Assembly (NCBI GenBank): GCA_900208305.1
Contig: OAPG01000014.1
Location: 124,001 to 188,000 of the forward strand
Origin: Melanopsichium pennsylvanicum
Taxonomy: Eukaryota; Basidiomycota; Ustilaginomycetes; Ustilaginales
DNA: 64,000 nt
Reading direction: 5' to 3'
The translations under genes and the position numbers were made by a program. Numbering within the stretch: the first letter of the stretch is position 1; the number at the start of each line of letters is the position of its first letter. The notes beneath the pieces are model-generated. The model was not told where the DNA came from and searched no databases. It worked only from the letters and a program-made list of their open reading frames with translations. Below are positions 35,042 to 45,243 of this stretch, piece by piece.

Positions 35042-36208
35042 ATGGCAATCGCCCATCCTCCATCAAGTCAAGGAAGCGACGATGCGACCCGAGCTGTTCC
35101 CAAGATCGTGTCCATCTTTGAACGGCTGCCATCCAAGTTGCTCGACCGATTTTCAGCCGAAGGCCGAATCGAGCTCGTCAATGCCCCTCCTGGTCTGTCT
35201 TTTGCGGAACTCGACGAATGGCTGTTGACCAACCTGACTGGAGCAAGTGCAGCCATCGTGTGCCCTATGGCTGGCAAGTTTGGAATGCCTCACATTGCAG
35301 CTGCTCAAGCTGGCGGGGTTTTTGATCGATTCAAGATCGTCTCGACGTACTCGGTTGGAACTGAAACCGTGGACAAGCTTGCGTGTAAGCAAGCTGGGAT
35401 CAAAGTTGGCTATACACCGTATGTTGGTGATGACTGTATTGCAGAGTATACGATTGCAATGTTGTTGCATTTCTGTCGAAAGATGGCCTTTTTGACAGAT
35501 ACAGTTATGAAAAACCAATTCCCCCAAGCTATGAAAGATAATGTAAAGGATCCGACGATCAATTGTGGTTTCAGTCCATCTGGCAAAACAGTGTGTTTCT
35601 TTGGATTCGGTAGGATTGCTCAAAAGACTGCAGAGAAGCTGCTAGCATTCGGCGTTAGAAAGATCCTCTATACCACTTCCAAACCGCATCCTTTCAATGC
35701 CCATAGTTTTCCACGATTACACGCTTTACAACAAGCATTTTATCCAGAATCAACCATCGAAAATGAACCCGACCTCCCCACCCTAACTTCACAAGCAGAT
35801 ATACTCGTCATTCTCTGTCCCGGTAACCCTTCAACCAACGGTGTCATCAATTCGAGCATCTTTCAAAAGATGAAATCCACATCGGTGCTGATTAACGTTG
35901 CTCGCGGAACCGTCGTCGTCAACGATGATCTAGTCACTGCACTGAAAGAAAACCGAATAGCAGCAGCATTACTAGACGTGGTACAAGGAGAACCAAACAT
36001 CTATACGGATCACCCTTTACTAGCTCCAGAATTGAAGGACAAGGTGCTGATATTGCCACACGCAGCTTCAGCAGTGGTAGAAACAAGGAGCATCATGTGC
36101 GACATCACAGCTCGCAACATTCTCACTACGCTCGGATTCGACAATGATTTGTTGGGTGACAAGGTGAGGTTGATGCAACAACAAGCTTGGACTCATTTTG
36201 TAGAATGA
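35042..36208 (+). CDS. D-isomer-specific 2-hydroxyacid dehydrogenase
   Basis: A 388-residue protein; the ATG at 35042 (MAIAHPPSSQG) is the first Met in the frame. It is an NAD(P)-dependent reductase of 2-oxoacids, most like the glyoxylate/hydroxypyruvate reductase branch. The substrate-domain signature is IVSTYSVGTETVDKLACKQ, and TPYVGDDCIAEYTIAMLLHF follows. The Rossmann loop is GFGRIAQKTAEKL, with Ala in place of the last Gly. The catalytic Arg is in INVARGTVV, the Glu in the GEPNIY segment and the His in LPHAASAV; all three are present. An insert of about 20 residues follows the coenzyme strand (TTSKPHPFNAHSF). Exact substrate cannot be read from sequence. Codon use is less C-ending than in the transporter, suggesting lower expression. 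Confidence 0.85.
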   Translation: MAIAHPPSSQGSDDATRAVPKIVSIFERLPSKLLDRFSAEGRIELVNAPPGLSFAELDEWLLTNLTGASAAIVCPMAGKFGMPHIAAAQAGGVFDRFKIVSTYSVGTETVDKLACKQAGIKVGYTPYVGDDCIAEYTIAMLLHFCRKMAFLTDTVMKNQFPQAMKDNVKDPTINCGFSPSGKTVCFFGFGRIAQKTAEKLLAFGVRKILYTTSKPHPFNAHSFPRLHALQQAFYPESTIENEPDLPTLTSQADILVILCPGNPSTNGVINSSIFQKMKSTSVLINVARGTVVVNDDLVTALKENRIAAALLDVVQGEPNIYTDHPLLAPELKDKVLILPHAASAVVETRSIMCDITARNILTTLGFDNDLLGDKVRLMQQQAWTHFVE

Positions 36209-36354
36209 CGTCAAAGGGAAGTACTCTGTAGTCAATTCACACACAGCACACTTCCATTCCAGACACAAAGCCAAAAGCAAAGGAGGGAGGGTCTTGTGTG
36301 CACAGTGTATGTAATAATAAAAAAATTGGTCGTCGTCTCTACATTGCCGCAATT

Positions 36355-38469
36355 TCACTTTGCCTCTTCATCCTCATTCGCTTTCTTCTTGTCAGCATCT
36401 GCGTCACCAAATTTGATCGCTTGGCTGCCGAAAGAAAACGCACCCGGTCTTGCGGCGGTGCTTGCTGAAAAATTGGCAAAATTGCTTGGGGAAGAAGAAG
36501 AGGTGGAGCCGCCAAAAGTGAATGTTGGGGAAGCGTTCGACGAAGATATGGGTCCAAAAGATGAGCCAAATGCTCCAGATTGAGACTTGCCTCCAAAAGA
36601 GAATGCTGGAGTGGCCCCCGATGTTGACGACGATGAAGTAGATGTGTTGGTCGATGATCCGAATTCACCAGATGCAAATACAGGTTCCCCACCCTTGTTA
36701 CTGCTAGTAGTGTTGGTGCTGTTCGTTGTGCTGCTACCGAAAGAGAATGTCGGTGCGATCTTGGAAGTAGCGGATGATGCTTCAGCTGGTTTATCAAAGG
36801 AGAACGGCGACGATAATGACGATGAAGACGAAGACGAGGATGGTGCAGCAGGCGCCGAGGGAGACGCAGCGGCAGACTTGTTAGCAACAGAGAAGTTGAC
36901 CGGCTTACCACCAAATGAGAAGGCCCCAGTGCTGGGCAAATCAAGTTTCGGCGCACCTGGCATATTGCGAGTCGCCTCCGACTTTGTTTTGTCTTCCTCA
37001 GTCACGTTGTTACTAACAGGCTTACCACCGAAGGAAAACCCGCCTGTTGGAAGCGAGAAAAACGGTGGCTGGACAGTCGAGGTCGAAGATGAGGCTGACT
37101 TGGAATCGGTCACAACAATGTCCTCGTCGTCATCATCATCGTCCTCTCCATCTTGGTCGATCTCATCCTCGTCATCTTCCTCGTCGTCTTGATCATCTTC
37201 CTCTTCATCATCCTCATCCTCATTCTCGTCGTCTTGATCATCCTCTTCCTCGTCATCTTGTGCAGTGTCTTGGTCATCTCGGCCATCGGCATCAGCCTGT
37301 GCAGCTTCACTAGGCTTTGCGCTAGAGGATCCAAAAGCAGACGAGGTCGCACAAGCTTTTCCATCGGCACCAGAATTTACGCTGCTGGAAGAACCAAAAG
37401 CAAAGGATGTGGCTGGAGCGGACGAGATGACCTTGTTCTCTGCGCTGTCTCGATGCTTGCGATACTGTTCCCGAAAAGACTCGATGAGCTTTGTAAGGTC
37501 TGAGAAAGGATCCGCTTCCAGCTGCGCCTTGAAAGCCTCAGTGAGCTTTGACTGGAATGAAACATTGATGCCACGAAGCGAACGAAGCTTCTCCTTCTCG
37601 CCAGACGATGAAGCATTGTGACCGTAGGTAAAGGAGGGAACAGATGAGTTTGACGAGGCAGGCGCAGCTTGCGACGACATGCCGCCAAGAACGCCAGAGG
37701 CAAAGCTAGAAGTCTTGGATGGTGTCGAGTTCGAGGCGGTCGAAGTGGATGGTGATGCAGAGGTGGTTCCGAAAGAGAATGACGGCAGGTTGGTGCTCGA
37801 AGATATGGCGGATGAGCTTGCAGCAGGTGCGGTGGGGACCGTAGGCTTGGTCGAGCCAAAGCCTCCGAAATCACCGAAAGATTTAGATTTTGCTCCTGAT
37901 TGAGAGGCAGAGCCAGTGCAGGGAGCGGTGGAAGATGCATTGAAGCTGAAGCTTGGCGTTGAAGTCGCCGGAGCTGGAGAGGAAGAGGTTGTGGCGGAAG
38001 AATTCGTCGAAGGTGCATCAGAAGTTGCAGGTTTGGCGGCGCCAAAGCCTGTGAAGCCGCCGAATGGATTGGCTTTAGCGGGTTGTTGCGAAGCGGAACT
38101 TATGCTAGGTGTGACATTCGATTCACCGAAGCCGAACGTAGGCGTAGACGTTGCTGAAGCTGGAGAAAAAGAGGCAGAGGCACCACCCAATCCCCCACTG
38201 CCACCTAAGCTGGCGAACGGATTGGATCCTCCAGGTGCACCAAAGGAAGGCGATGATGATAGTGCCGTTGAGGCAGCAGCGCCGAAGGAGATTGGGCTGG
38301 GTGCAGCTGCTCCTACAATGATCCCAGGTGTACCTCGTCGTTTTGGTAGCCCACGGATGACTCTGCCAGCAGCAGGTGTGGCGGGCATGGAGCCCTGTGA
38401 TGGAGACTCGTCATCCGATCCATCGTCGCCATCTTCTCTTCGGATCTGTTTCTCTGCTTGACGCTTCAT
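36355..38469 (-). CDS. NUP2: Nup50/Nup2-like FG nucleoporin
   Basis: 704 residues from the first ATG at 38469. The N-terminus MKRQAEKQIRREDGDDGSDD followed by GRVIRGLPKRRG matches the Nup50/Nup2 N-terminal importin-alpha-binding region. Many SFG, FSFG and FGG repeats follow, typical of nuclear-pore basket nucleoporins. A helical segment near residues 300-350 (EKLRSLRGINVSFQSKLTEA) matches the conserved Nup50-type block. An extreme acidic run of about 60 Asp/Glu/Gln residues lies near residues 410-470. The FG region continues to a short charged C-terminus. No Ran-binding domain is recognisable, although yeast Nup2 and human Nup50 have one. Expected role is displacing cargo from importin alpha at the nuclear basket. 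It is tandem with the DCAF7-like gene, 360 bases apart. Confidence 0.78.
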   Translation of the reverse strand: MKRQAEKQIRREDGDDGSDDESPSQGSMPATPAAGRVIRGLPKRRGTPGIIVGAAAPSPISFGAAASTALSSSPSFGAPGGSNPFASLGGSGGLGGASASFSPASATSTPTFGFGESNVTPSISSASQQPAKANPFGGFTGFGAAKPATSDAPSTNSSATTSSSPAPATSTPSFSFNASSTAPCTGSASQSGAKSKSFGDFGGFGSTKPTVPTAPAASSSAISSSTNLPSFSFGTTSASPSTSTASNSTPSKTSSFASGVLGGMSSQAAPASSNSSVPSFTYGHNASSSGEKEKLRSLRGINVSFQSKLTEAFKAQLEADPFSDLTKLIESFREQYRKHRDSAENKVISSAPATSFAFGSSSSVNSGADGKACATSSAFGSSSAKPSEAAQADADGRDDQDTAQDDEEEDDQDDENEDEDDEEEDDQDDEEDDEDEIDQDGEDDDDDDEDIVVTDSKSASSSTSTVQPPFFSLPTGGFSFGGKPVSNNVTEEDKTKSEATRNMPGAPKLDLPSTGAFSFGGKPVNFSVANKSAAASPSAPAAPSSSSSSSSLSSPFSFDKPAEASSATSKIAPTFSFGSSTTNSTNTTSSNKGGEPVFASGEFGSSTNTSTSSSSTSGATPAFSFGGKSQSGAFGSSFGPISSSNASPTFTFGGSTSSSSPSNFANFSASTAARPGAFSFGSQAIKFGDADADKKKANEDEEAK

Positions 38470-38829
38470 GACAATCTTTAGAAATGTGTGAGATTGAGAA
38501 AGGGATGAGGTGGACTGAACCAATGTTTCATACTCTCATCAAATTTTGGATGATGGATCGAAATCGACCAAAGCACGGACAACAGCGCGGAATCGCGCTC
38601 GAAATTCTTTCCTAGGTCCTGGGTGGTGCAAAATAGCTACACAGATCTGGTGCCCGATTCAGTTGGATCCCGATCTATTTGCACCTCTTACAGCGACAAT
38701 CATTTCGCACGGACCAGCCCTTCTTTTGGCTCGTTGGTGATGTTGTCATGAACAAGAATGAGGGTATCAGACAAGTCTATTCGCTAGATAGGAAGGCCTC
38801 AATTCAATCGCAATCGTGAAGAATGAGCT

Positions 38830-40584
38830 TTATACCTTCAGAGTACGCACGGAGTTACCCGCTGCCAAAGCGATCCAATCCGAATCGTGCGGTGCAAATC
38901 CTGATGACGAACTTGCGCTTCCAGCTGTAAATTCATTCCATTCTTGCACTACGCTCTTGTTGGAGTTGGAGCCGATTCCGCCGCCGAATCCCCCCACGCC
39001 TGGCGGCAGACCTCCTCCACCTGCGCGAAGCCAAGAGACGTTGTTGACCATGTCCTGATTTGGCGTTGTGTAGGCAAGGAACGGGATCTCAGCGCCAATG
39101 CTGATGCTCCCAGCGATACTTGCAGTCGGGGCAGGGCTAGCTGAACCACCGAAGGATGAGGTTGAGTGCGAATATCCCAAAGAGCCTGGTGCTGGCGATG
39201 CCGCGTGACCGTTTCTACTACGTCTGCCTTGTGCGGAAGCGGTTCGAAGGGTTGTCGAAGCAAGGTCGTATACGAGGACTTGCGCATCATCAGCTGCGGA
39301 GCAGACCATTCCTTTACTGGGACCCAGTACGCCAGCTCCTACAGACGGTGGGCCCCATGCGATAGCATTGACAGCGGCTGAATGACCTCGAAGCTCGAGA
39401 ATCGGTGAGCCTGGTGCCCTGACGTCGAGGATCTGCACAGAGTCGGACTCTAGATGGAAGGTGGCCAGGTAGTTTGCATCCCATGGATTGAAGGCGATGC
39501 GAAGCAATGGCGCAGCTGGTGAGCTACGGGTAGATGTCGCTCTGGACGATGTAGACATGCTGGTGCCTGGACGCGATTCGGTAGCCCCAGGCGCTGTGCC
39601 TGTCTCGTAGATGATGGTGGAATGCTCCAAGCTGCGCAGGTCAAAGACACGGACACTGCCATCCGCGCCAACACTGGCAAAGACGTCGGCAGAGCCTGGA
39701 CACCAGTCGACATCATACACTTCGCGGTCGTGCGCGATGAGTTGGGTCAAGGCGGTGCGTGTCGGAAGATCCCAGATAGTACATGTTGTATCGATACTCG
39801 AAGTGACGATGAGGTTTGGAGATGGCGTATTCCAGGAGAAGGAAGTGAGAGGCGCTGGTGGACTTTTTGTATTCTTGGAGTGGGCTAGCACACTTTTCTC
39901 TCGTAACGAGAACGGCAACTGCGATCCTTCAGGTTGTGATGCTCCCCCGTTCCCACCGACGTACCCAGACTGATACGGATCAGAGTACTCGTTGCGATAG
40001 ACCTCCCATATACGTAGGCAGTCGGCGGTGCTTGCTAGAAGTTCTCTATCTGGGTAGTGATCTGAAAGCTCGGATACTTCGCCTGAAAGCGAGGAGCGGA
40101 CCTTTGCTCCCCAGCTGCCGCGTTTTGCAAGCTTGGTAGTAGGCGAGGCATATCCGCGCTCGCCTGTACTTCTTTCTCTTTCTAAGGAAGCGTCTCGCCG
40201 TTCGCTTGAGGAGGCATCGAAGAGAGTAGATGGCTGGAAACCGAGCTTGGTGGGCGGATATGGATGGGATGCATCTGCGAGGAGGGTGAGAGAGGATGAG
40301 TCACGGGGGTTAAAGCCGAGAATCTGGATGCGATTTGTGTATTGTTCCACGAAAGAGCCCACAGCTATTCTGGCACTATCTGGCGGTCCAGGTGTTGTTG
40401 ATGGAGGAGGTCCACCGAACTCATCTTGCCGCCCGAGTGGGGATGGAGATGGAGGTACATATCTTGCGGATCTGGATGGATTTCGAGGGTGATAAGAGGA
40501 CGAAGAAGAGGATGTGGATGGATGATTCGACCATGCTAACGCGAACACCGGCCAAGGGGCCTTGTATTCTGCTGTTGGCGGCAT
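38830..40584 (-). CDS. DCAF7/AN11-type WD40 protein
   Basis: 584 residues from the ATG at 40584. It matches the DCAF7 (HAN11, plant TTG1/AN11) family through its length: [13 protein letters not shown] at the N-terminus, [98 protein letters not shown] and [26 protein letters not shown], and [15 protein letters not shown] at the end. Family members are WD40 adaptors for DYRK/HIPK kinases and CUL4-DDB1 ligases. It is longer than animal DCAF7 (about 340 aa) because of Ser/Pro/Gly-rich inserts in loops near residues 25-70, 130-175 and 430-500. It is divergent with the MED1-TRM9 gene, with 499 bases between starts. Confidence 0.92.
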   Translation of the reverse strand: MPPTAEYKAPWPVFALAWSNHPSTSSSSSSYHPRNPSRSARYVPPSPSPLGRQDEFGGPPPSTTPGPPDSARIAVGSFVEQYTNRIQILGFNPRDSSSLTLLADASHPYPPTKLGFQPSTLFDASSSERRDASLERERSTGERGYASPTTKLAKRGSWGAKVRSSLSGEVSELSDHYPDRELLASTADCLRIWEVYRNEYSDPYQSGYVGGNGGASQPEGSQLPFSLREKSVLAHSKNTKSPPAPLTSFSWNTPSPNLIVTSSIDTTCTIWDLPTRTALTQLIAHDREVYDVDWCPGSADVFASVGADGSVRVFDLRSLEHSTIIYETGTAPGATESRPGTSMSTSSRATSTRSSPAAPLLRIAFNPWDANYLATFHLESDSVQILDVRAPGSPILELRGHSAAVNAIAWGPPSVGAGVLGPSKGMVCSAADDAQVLVYDLASTTLRTASAQGRRSRNGHAASPAPGSLGYSHSTSSFGGSASPAPTASIAGSISIGAEIPFLAYTTPNQDMVNNVSWLRAGGGGLPPGVGGFGGGIGSNSNKSVVQEWNEFTAGSASSSSGFAPHDSDWIALAAGNSVRTLKV

Positions 40585-41083
40585 CCTCGATCCCTCTTTG
40601 ACGATCGATAACGCCAGGTAGCTGATTGACGGTGAGGACGATGGTGAGACGATAGAGTGCCACTGCTCGGACGCGGCGACAGCGTCGTATCGCTGGGTCG
40701 GCGTGGTGCTCTGTCGGGATGAGCAATGGTTTCGCCCGCTGTGCGGCGATATAATTGCGAAGCCGAAGCTCTCTTATGCTGTCTCTGGCAAGGTATCCGT
40801 GCCGATCAGTGTGATGAGACTGTGATCGTGTGATGGTATCGGCTAGCGAGGCAGTGTCTGAGGGTGTCTGTGTTGTTCTCGCGATTCGGCCAAGCTGCTT
40901 CACGCACGGACACGACTCAGAACGCAATTGCGGAGGGGCTGCATTTTCTTTCCGCATACGCACAACCAAAGATGCTTCGCGAAAAAAGGAATAGTGCCAA
41001 ATTCGGCTTTCTTGTTCCTGTCCTTACACTTTCTCTCATCATCATTGAACCGCTCTCGGATCAGCTCAGCGGCCACAGTGGAG
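40585..41083. promoter_or_regulatory. Divergent promoter DCAF7-like / MED1-TRM9
   Basis: 499 bases between two divergent start codons. The MED1 frame is open back to about 40928 without an ATG, so the leader overlaps an open frame. No TATA box is obvious. Confidence 0.45.
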
Positions 41084-43510
41084 ATGAATGCCGCCGACAT
41101 GGCCACAGAAGCGACAGGAAGCTTGCCTGTTGAAGTGAAAAGCTCAGCAAACTCGTCCACTTCGGCGCCCCCGATGACCTCAGCGACAGTTACGGATGAG
41201 CCGACTTCGGGTCGTTCGCTCTTTGATCCACTCGATGAGGCCAAGCACAGCCTGCTTGAACAATCGGATGTATCCGCTCAACTTCATCCTCTCAACTCTT
41301 CACTTCAATCACTATACTCAGCTTCCAGTTGTGATGGGAGGCTGTCTCGGGAACAGTATCGTCAACTCATTTCTCAGATTCGTCATTCGGTCTCGCAGTT
41401 TGCGGCCAATACTCCTGCTCTCAAATCACAGTTACTTAACTCTGCAACAACCTCTGCAGAGCAACCTGACAATGTGGCCACTGCAAATCAATTGCGTCGA
41501 TACATCTCGTTGTTGACCGAGACCTCAACTCATACCGCCGCCCTTGCTCACTCGATTGCTCCTATCACCTCGGCCGATCGACAGCGCAGTCATGATAATG
41601 CACAGCAAGGCTCTGCACCACCTTTCCCGCAACGACTGCAAGCGGGAGCTTTCCGTCGGGGCTCCTTTAAACAGCCAACAAGTAGCTGGGACTGCGCTCT
41701 TGAAACACTAGGAGCTCTTTGCGAGACATTAGAGACTACGTCTAAGTCTCTTGGCCTCGAAACGTTCTCAGAGCCCTCTGAAGATGCAACAGTAGTACCA
41801 TCCGATACAACCTCCACCGACGTTCTCACTCACACTTTGACACTCGGGGCAAAGATTCTCGTCATCGATGTAGAGTTCCTCATCGTCAAGCACTGCGAAA
41901 TGCAAAGCTTCCGTCCTAAATCCAAGTTGAAGATCTCGTACGCAATCGATTCCGCCGAATCACAGCAGGTCCGTGACCCTCGTCTTGCCGCCGTCCTCGA
42001 ACGCGACATCCAAACCATAGCAGACAAGCTCTTTGGTCCTGCTGGCGCCTATCAGCAGGACAGATCCCTGGTCGCAGCAGCCCTGGCCAACTGGACCAAC
42101 AACCTGAAAGAGCTGCTCATTCTAGACAACCTCGAAGCAAAGGCCACCGAGGCGGCACCGGAAGTAACGAGACCAATGGACCTATTCGCTGCTATGCAAG
42201 AGCTCTGCTCTGCTGCTGCGCGTATTTCTGATGCAGAGGCTTCTTCTTCCACCTCTGCCGTTCTGTTCGATCGCGGTCATGGCATTCATAAGTTGCATGA
42301 ATCACAGCCCTTCCTTCGGTCTGTCTTTGCTCAAGATCCTACCTCAAAGCAAGTCTATACCTTGTCATTAAACATCCAAGCACTGGACCTTCCTGTGCAG
42401 CCTGCTGTCGACATGATCGCACCGTCATTCCCGCTGTCTCAGGCTGCACAAGATCTCCTAGCCTCCTCGACATTAGATCCTGCCAAATCTCTTGGCTCTG
42501 TACCGTCATCCACAGACAGCAAGAAGCGCGTGCCCTTATACTTTGTGGCCAGGCTTTCACCGCCTGTCGTTGTGACTCGTCCCACAGCTGCAAAACTCGC
42601 CTCAATCTGCAACCTCAGGCACACCGCTTCTCACAACACCACTGCGACTGGATCTGGCCTTGCACCGGCCGTTGCGACTTGGTTTGAAGATGTTCTGGCT
42701 TCTTCGTGGTCTCGACGACCGCAGCAGCCTGTGGACGACTCCTGCAAGCCGAGTCGCTGCACCTTCGTCCTCGCACAGACCGTCGAGAGCGTTCGCAGCA
42801 CAGAATCCCAAGGGCTTATCGTCGACTCGCTGCCATTGCTTAGCGCTTCGACATCTTCAGGCGACACCCTGGACGAGAGCGACGCGCCACGCACCGAGCC
42901 TTCGACTCTAGCGAGGCTCTTTGCGGCGATCGAGATCTTGCGAGACGAGATCAAGATCACCGAGCTCATGCATTCGGCCATCTCTTCCAGCGAGAAGGCT
43001 CATTCTGCAGAGGGAGGTCAGATCGCCGCCGACGAGCTTTCCCTGGACGACGTGCTTTCTTCGGCAAAAGACGAGCCCTCCGGCAAGATTCCCGTCACAC
43101 TCGCATTCCGAATGCCCATACGTGGTGCAACTGACGAAGCGCGCCAGTCGCTCAGCTTGGAACTCGGCTTCCGCGTGGCCGCAGAGAGTGGCGCCGATAT
43201 TGTGTTTGATGCTTCCATCTCGCTCTCAAAACGTACTCCTGAGGTCGGCTGGTCGCTCTCAGCAGAAGCCAAGTCAACATCGTTGGCGGGCACCACAAGC
43301 AAAACGGCTCGTTTGGACAGCTCGTCCTCGCAAGCTCAGTCGATTGTGGCCAAGCTTTCCAACCTGGACTCGCTGGAAGATGTAGTGCTTGACTTGGTTG
43401 ACTGGGCCAAGAAGGATCTTGACTTGCACCAAAAGAAGCCGTCAGCCTCTCAGAGCAGTCAAGCCTTGTTTGATCCGCTCTCGTACGAGCAACAGAATGT
43501 TCACGCGTAA
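41084..43510 (+). CDS. MED1: Mediator subunit 1 (Med1), continuous with Trm9 exon
   Basis: 808 residues if translated to the TAA at 43508-43510. The first ATG is 41084 (MNAADMATEATG). A Med1-type core is visible at about residues 190-420: LETLGALCETLETTSKSLGL, then VLTHTLTLGAKILVIDVEFL, KLKISYAIDSAE, and ALANWTNNLKELLILDNLEA, the pattern of the Med1 domain (hydrophobic strand, SY motif, 'L..nL..L..LD'). It would act in the Mediator middle module, bridging regulators and RNA polymerase II. The notable feature is the end: the stop lies inside a perfect splice donor (GC|GTAAGT at 43507), and the last residues YEQQNVHA are the start of the Trm9 conserved domain. Splicing the 114-base intron therefore continues the frame into Trm9. 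Confidence 0.78.
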   Translation: MNAADMATEATGSLPVEVKSSANSSTSAPPMTSATVTDEPTSGRSLFDPLDEAKHSLLEQSDVSAQLHPLNSSLQSLYSASSCDGRLSREQYRQLISQIRHSVSQFAANTPALKSQLLNSATTSAEQPDNVATANQLRRYISLLTETSTHTAALAHSIAPITSADRQRSHDNAQQGSAPPFPQRLQAGAFRRGSFKQPTSSWDCALETLGALCETLETTSKSLGLETFSEPSEDATVVPSDTTSTDVLTHTLTLGAKILVIDVEFLIVKHCEMQSFRPKSKLKISYAIDSAESQQVRDPRLAAVLERDIQTIADKLFGPAGAYQQDRSLVAAALANWTNNLKELLILDNLEAKATEAAPEVTRPMDLFAAMQELCSAAARISDAEASSSTSAVLFDRGHGIHKLHESQPFLRSVFAQDPTSKQVYTLSLNIQALDLPVQPAVDMIAPSFPLSQAAQDLLASSTLDPAKSLGSVPSSTDSKKRVPLYFVARLSPPVVVTRPTAAKLASICNLRHTASHNTTATGSGLAPAVATWFEDVLASSWSRRPQQPVDDSCKPSRCTFVLAQTVESVRSTESQGLIVDSLPLLSASTSSGDTLDESDAPRTEPSTLARLFAAIEILRDEIKITELMHSAISSSEKAHSAEGGQIAADELSLDDVLSSAKDEPSGKIPVTLAFRMPIRGATDEARQSLSLELGFRVAAESGADIVFDASISLSKRTPEVGWSLSAEAKSTSLAGTTSKTARLDSSSSQAQSIVAKLSNLDSLEDVVLDLVDWAKKDLDLHQKKPSASQSSQALFDPLSYEQQNVHA

Positions 43511-43620
43511 GTGCGTAGCCATGCAGCCCCGAAGGAGCGTGCCGCAAGCCATTCATGCTTGACTGACTGAATCATCACGTACTGAATTTGCTTCGATTGA
43601 TCCATTGCTTTGCACTGCAG
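43507..43620 (+). other. Intron joining the Med1 and Trm9 frames
   Basis: 114 bases with donor GTAAGT and acceptor CACTGCAG. Exon 1 ends with GC and exon 2 supplies A, so the Ala codon is preserved and YEQQNVHA joins IYETIAPHFS. Retention of the intron gives an immediate TAA. The interior holds TGACTGACTGA, with branch-point-like CTGAC/CTGAA sequence. Confidence 0.85.
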
Positions 43621-44809
43621 AATCTACGAGACGATCGCACCTCACTTCTCCAGCACAAGATATAAGCCGTGGCCGTTGATACCCGCCTTCCTGAGCACCA
43701 TTCCAGCAGGCAGCTTTGGCGCCGATCTCGGCTGCGGCAACGGGAAGTACCTTCCGATCCGGTCGACTCTTGCCTTTCAACGAAATGCACCTGATATAGA
43801 GGAACAAGATCTGGCGGCCAAGCATCAAAATAGTCTGCTGACCGTAGGTGTTGATCGCTCATCGAATCTGATCAGTCTAGCAAGGGACAATTTTGGCATG
43901 TTAGACAACAGCGACGCAACCAAGACTAAGTCCAATAGCGAGGTTAATGAAGGAGAGCTGAAGAGACGTCAGGAAGTAGCGGTCGGAGACGCTATTCAGT
44001 CTTCCCTCCGCACGGGCCTTTTTGACTACGCGATTAGTATCGCTACCATCCATCACTTTTCGACTTGGGAGAGGAGACGTGCTTCCGTGCAAGAGCTGAT
44101 CCGCATTGTCGCACCCACCGAAGCCGACTCGACACTTCGGAACAATGTCAGCGAGGCGTCGACGGACCCTCGACTTGAAGGCAGTTTCGGACGAGGGAGG
44201 TTCATGATCTTCGTTTGGGCGCTCGAGCAGAAGGATGAAGGAAAGCGGCAATTCGAAGCGTCGAATCCGGAACTGCTCAAATGCCAACCCGAGATAGAGG
44301 ACCCGAATCACGTCAAGAGTAAAGATCGCCTTGTCTCGTACAGTGGATTGCAAGCAACAGGACAGGCAGGCAAAAAGGAAACAAAGGTAACCGACGACCA
44401 AGACGTGTTAGTTCCTTGGGTGCTGACCGCCTCATCGAACAAAAAGGCGAAAGCGTCGAAGCCTCCAAATGCTTCAAAGGGCAAGAATAAGAAAATAAAA
44501 GGGGGAGATGCGGATACACAGGGGCTCGAAACCGACATGGCGCAGATGAAGGTAAAGCCACCCCAAGCTGAAGAGCCGAAGAAAACGGACGGGGAAGGGG
44601 CGGGAGAAGAAGCGAGACCGGTGTACAATCGATATTATCACATGTTCCGAGCAGGAGAGCTTGAGTCGCTCGTTGCTGATGCAGGGGCGATGATGCCTGC
44701 AGTCCATCGCAGAAACGGCAGGCTCGAACAGATCGATGTAGTGAGAGAAGCGAGTGGTTGGGAACGAGGTAATTGGTGGGGTGTTTGGCGGGTTCAATGG
44801 CGTCACTGA
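43621..44809 (+). CDS. TRM9: tRNA wobble-uridine methyltransferase Trm9 module
   Basis: About 396 residues as the 3' exon of the MED1 locus. Trm9 with Trm112 methylates carboxymethyluridine at the wobble position of tRNA-Arg and tRNA-Glu. The diagnostic block YEQQNVHA|IYETIAPHFS.TRYKPWP spans the intron. The SAM-binding motif I is ADLGCGNGKYLPI, motif II is VGVDRSSNLISLAR, then VAVGDAIQSSL, LFDYAISIATIHHFSTWERR and ELIRIVAPT. Late family motifs VPWVL and YNRYYHMFRAGELESLV are present. A Lys-rich insert (about 44440-44600) lies between them, as in other fungal Trm9. No ATG lies in frame between 43112 and the donor, so a stand-alone Trm9 would need an alternative first exon, a non-AUG start, or fusion to Med1. 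It converges with the F-box gene. Confidence 0.9.
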
Positions 44810-45243
44810 GTTCGAGTGAGTTGACGCGATTGGATGCTGTTGTATGTAATGGACAAGATATTCGACGCTCGATACGCTGGGTTTGCATCGCTCTGTCTCT
44901 TTGCTCCATGCTTGTGCGACATAGTGCGAGTTTCGAGTGAACTCAATGACGTTGTTTCTGGACTTTGGCTGTGCGAGACCGTTGTGAAGGTGAGGAGACT
45001 TTGTGCAAGTGCATCTGGGTGTGTGTATGTGTGGTCAAATCGATGTGGGGCGGGAATGAGTTGTAGCATGCTGTGTCGCACAAAGCTTGTCAATCTGAAT
45101 CATGAGAGACGATATCCACTTTTCACAACACTCGTATGATATTTCTGCTGTTACACCTGCTTTGTGTACAGTAACAGCGCTCGTGCAGATGCGATTGACC
45201 TTTTATTGTGTACGAAAGCTTACAATGATTGATCCACCAACAT
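44810..45243. other. Convergent intergenic region
   Basis: 434 bases between the 3' ends of TRM9 (+) and the F-box/WD40 gene (-). No coding support; presumed 3' UTRs. Confidence 0.5.
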
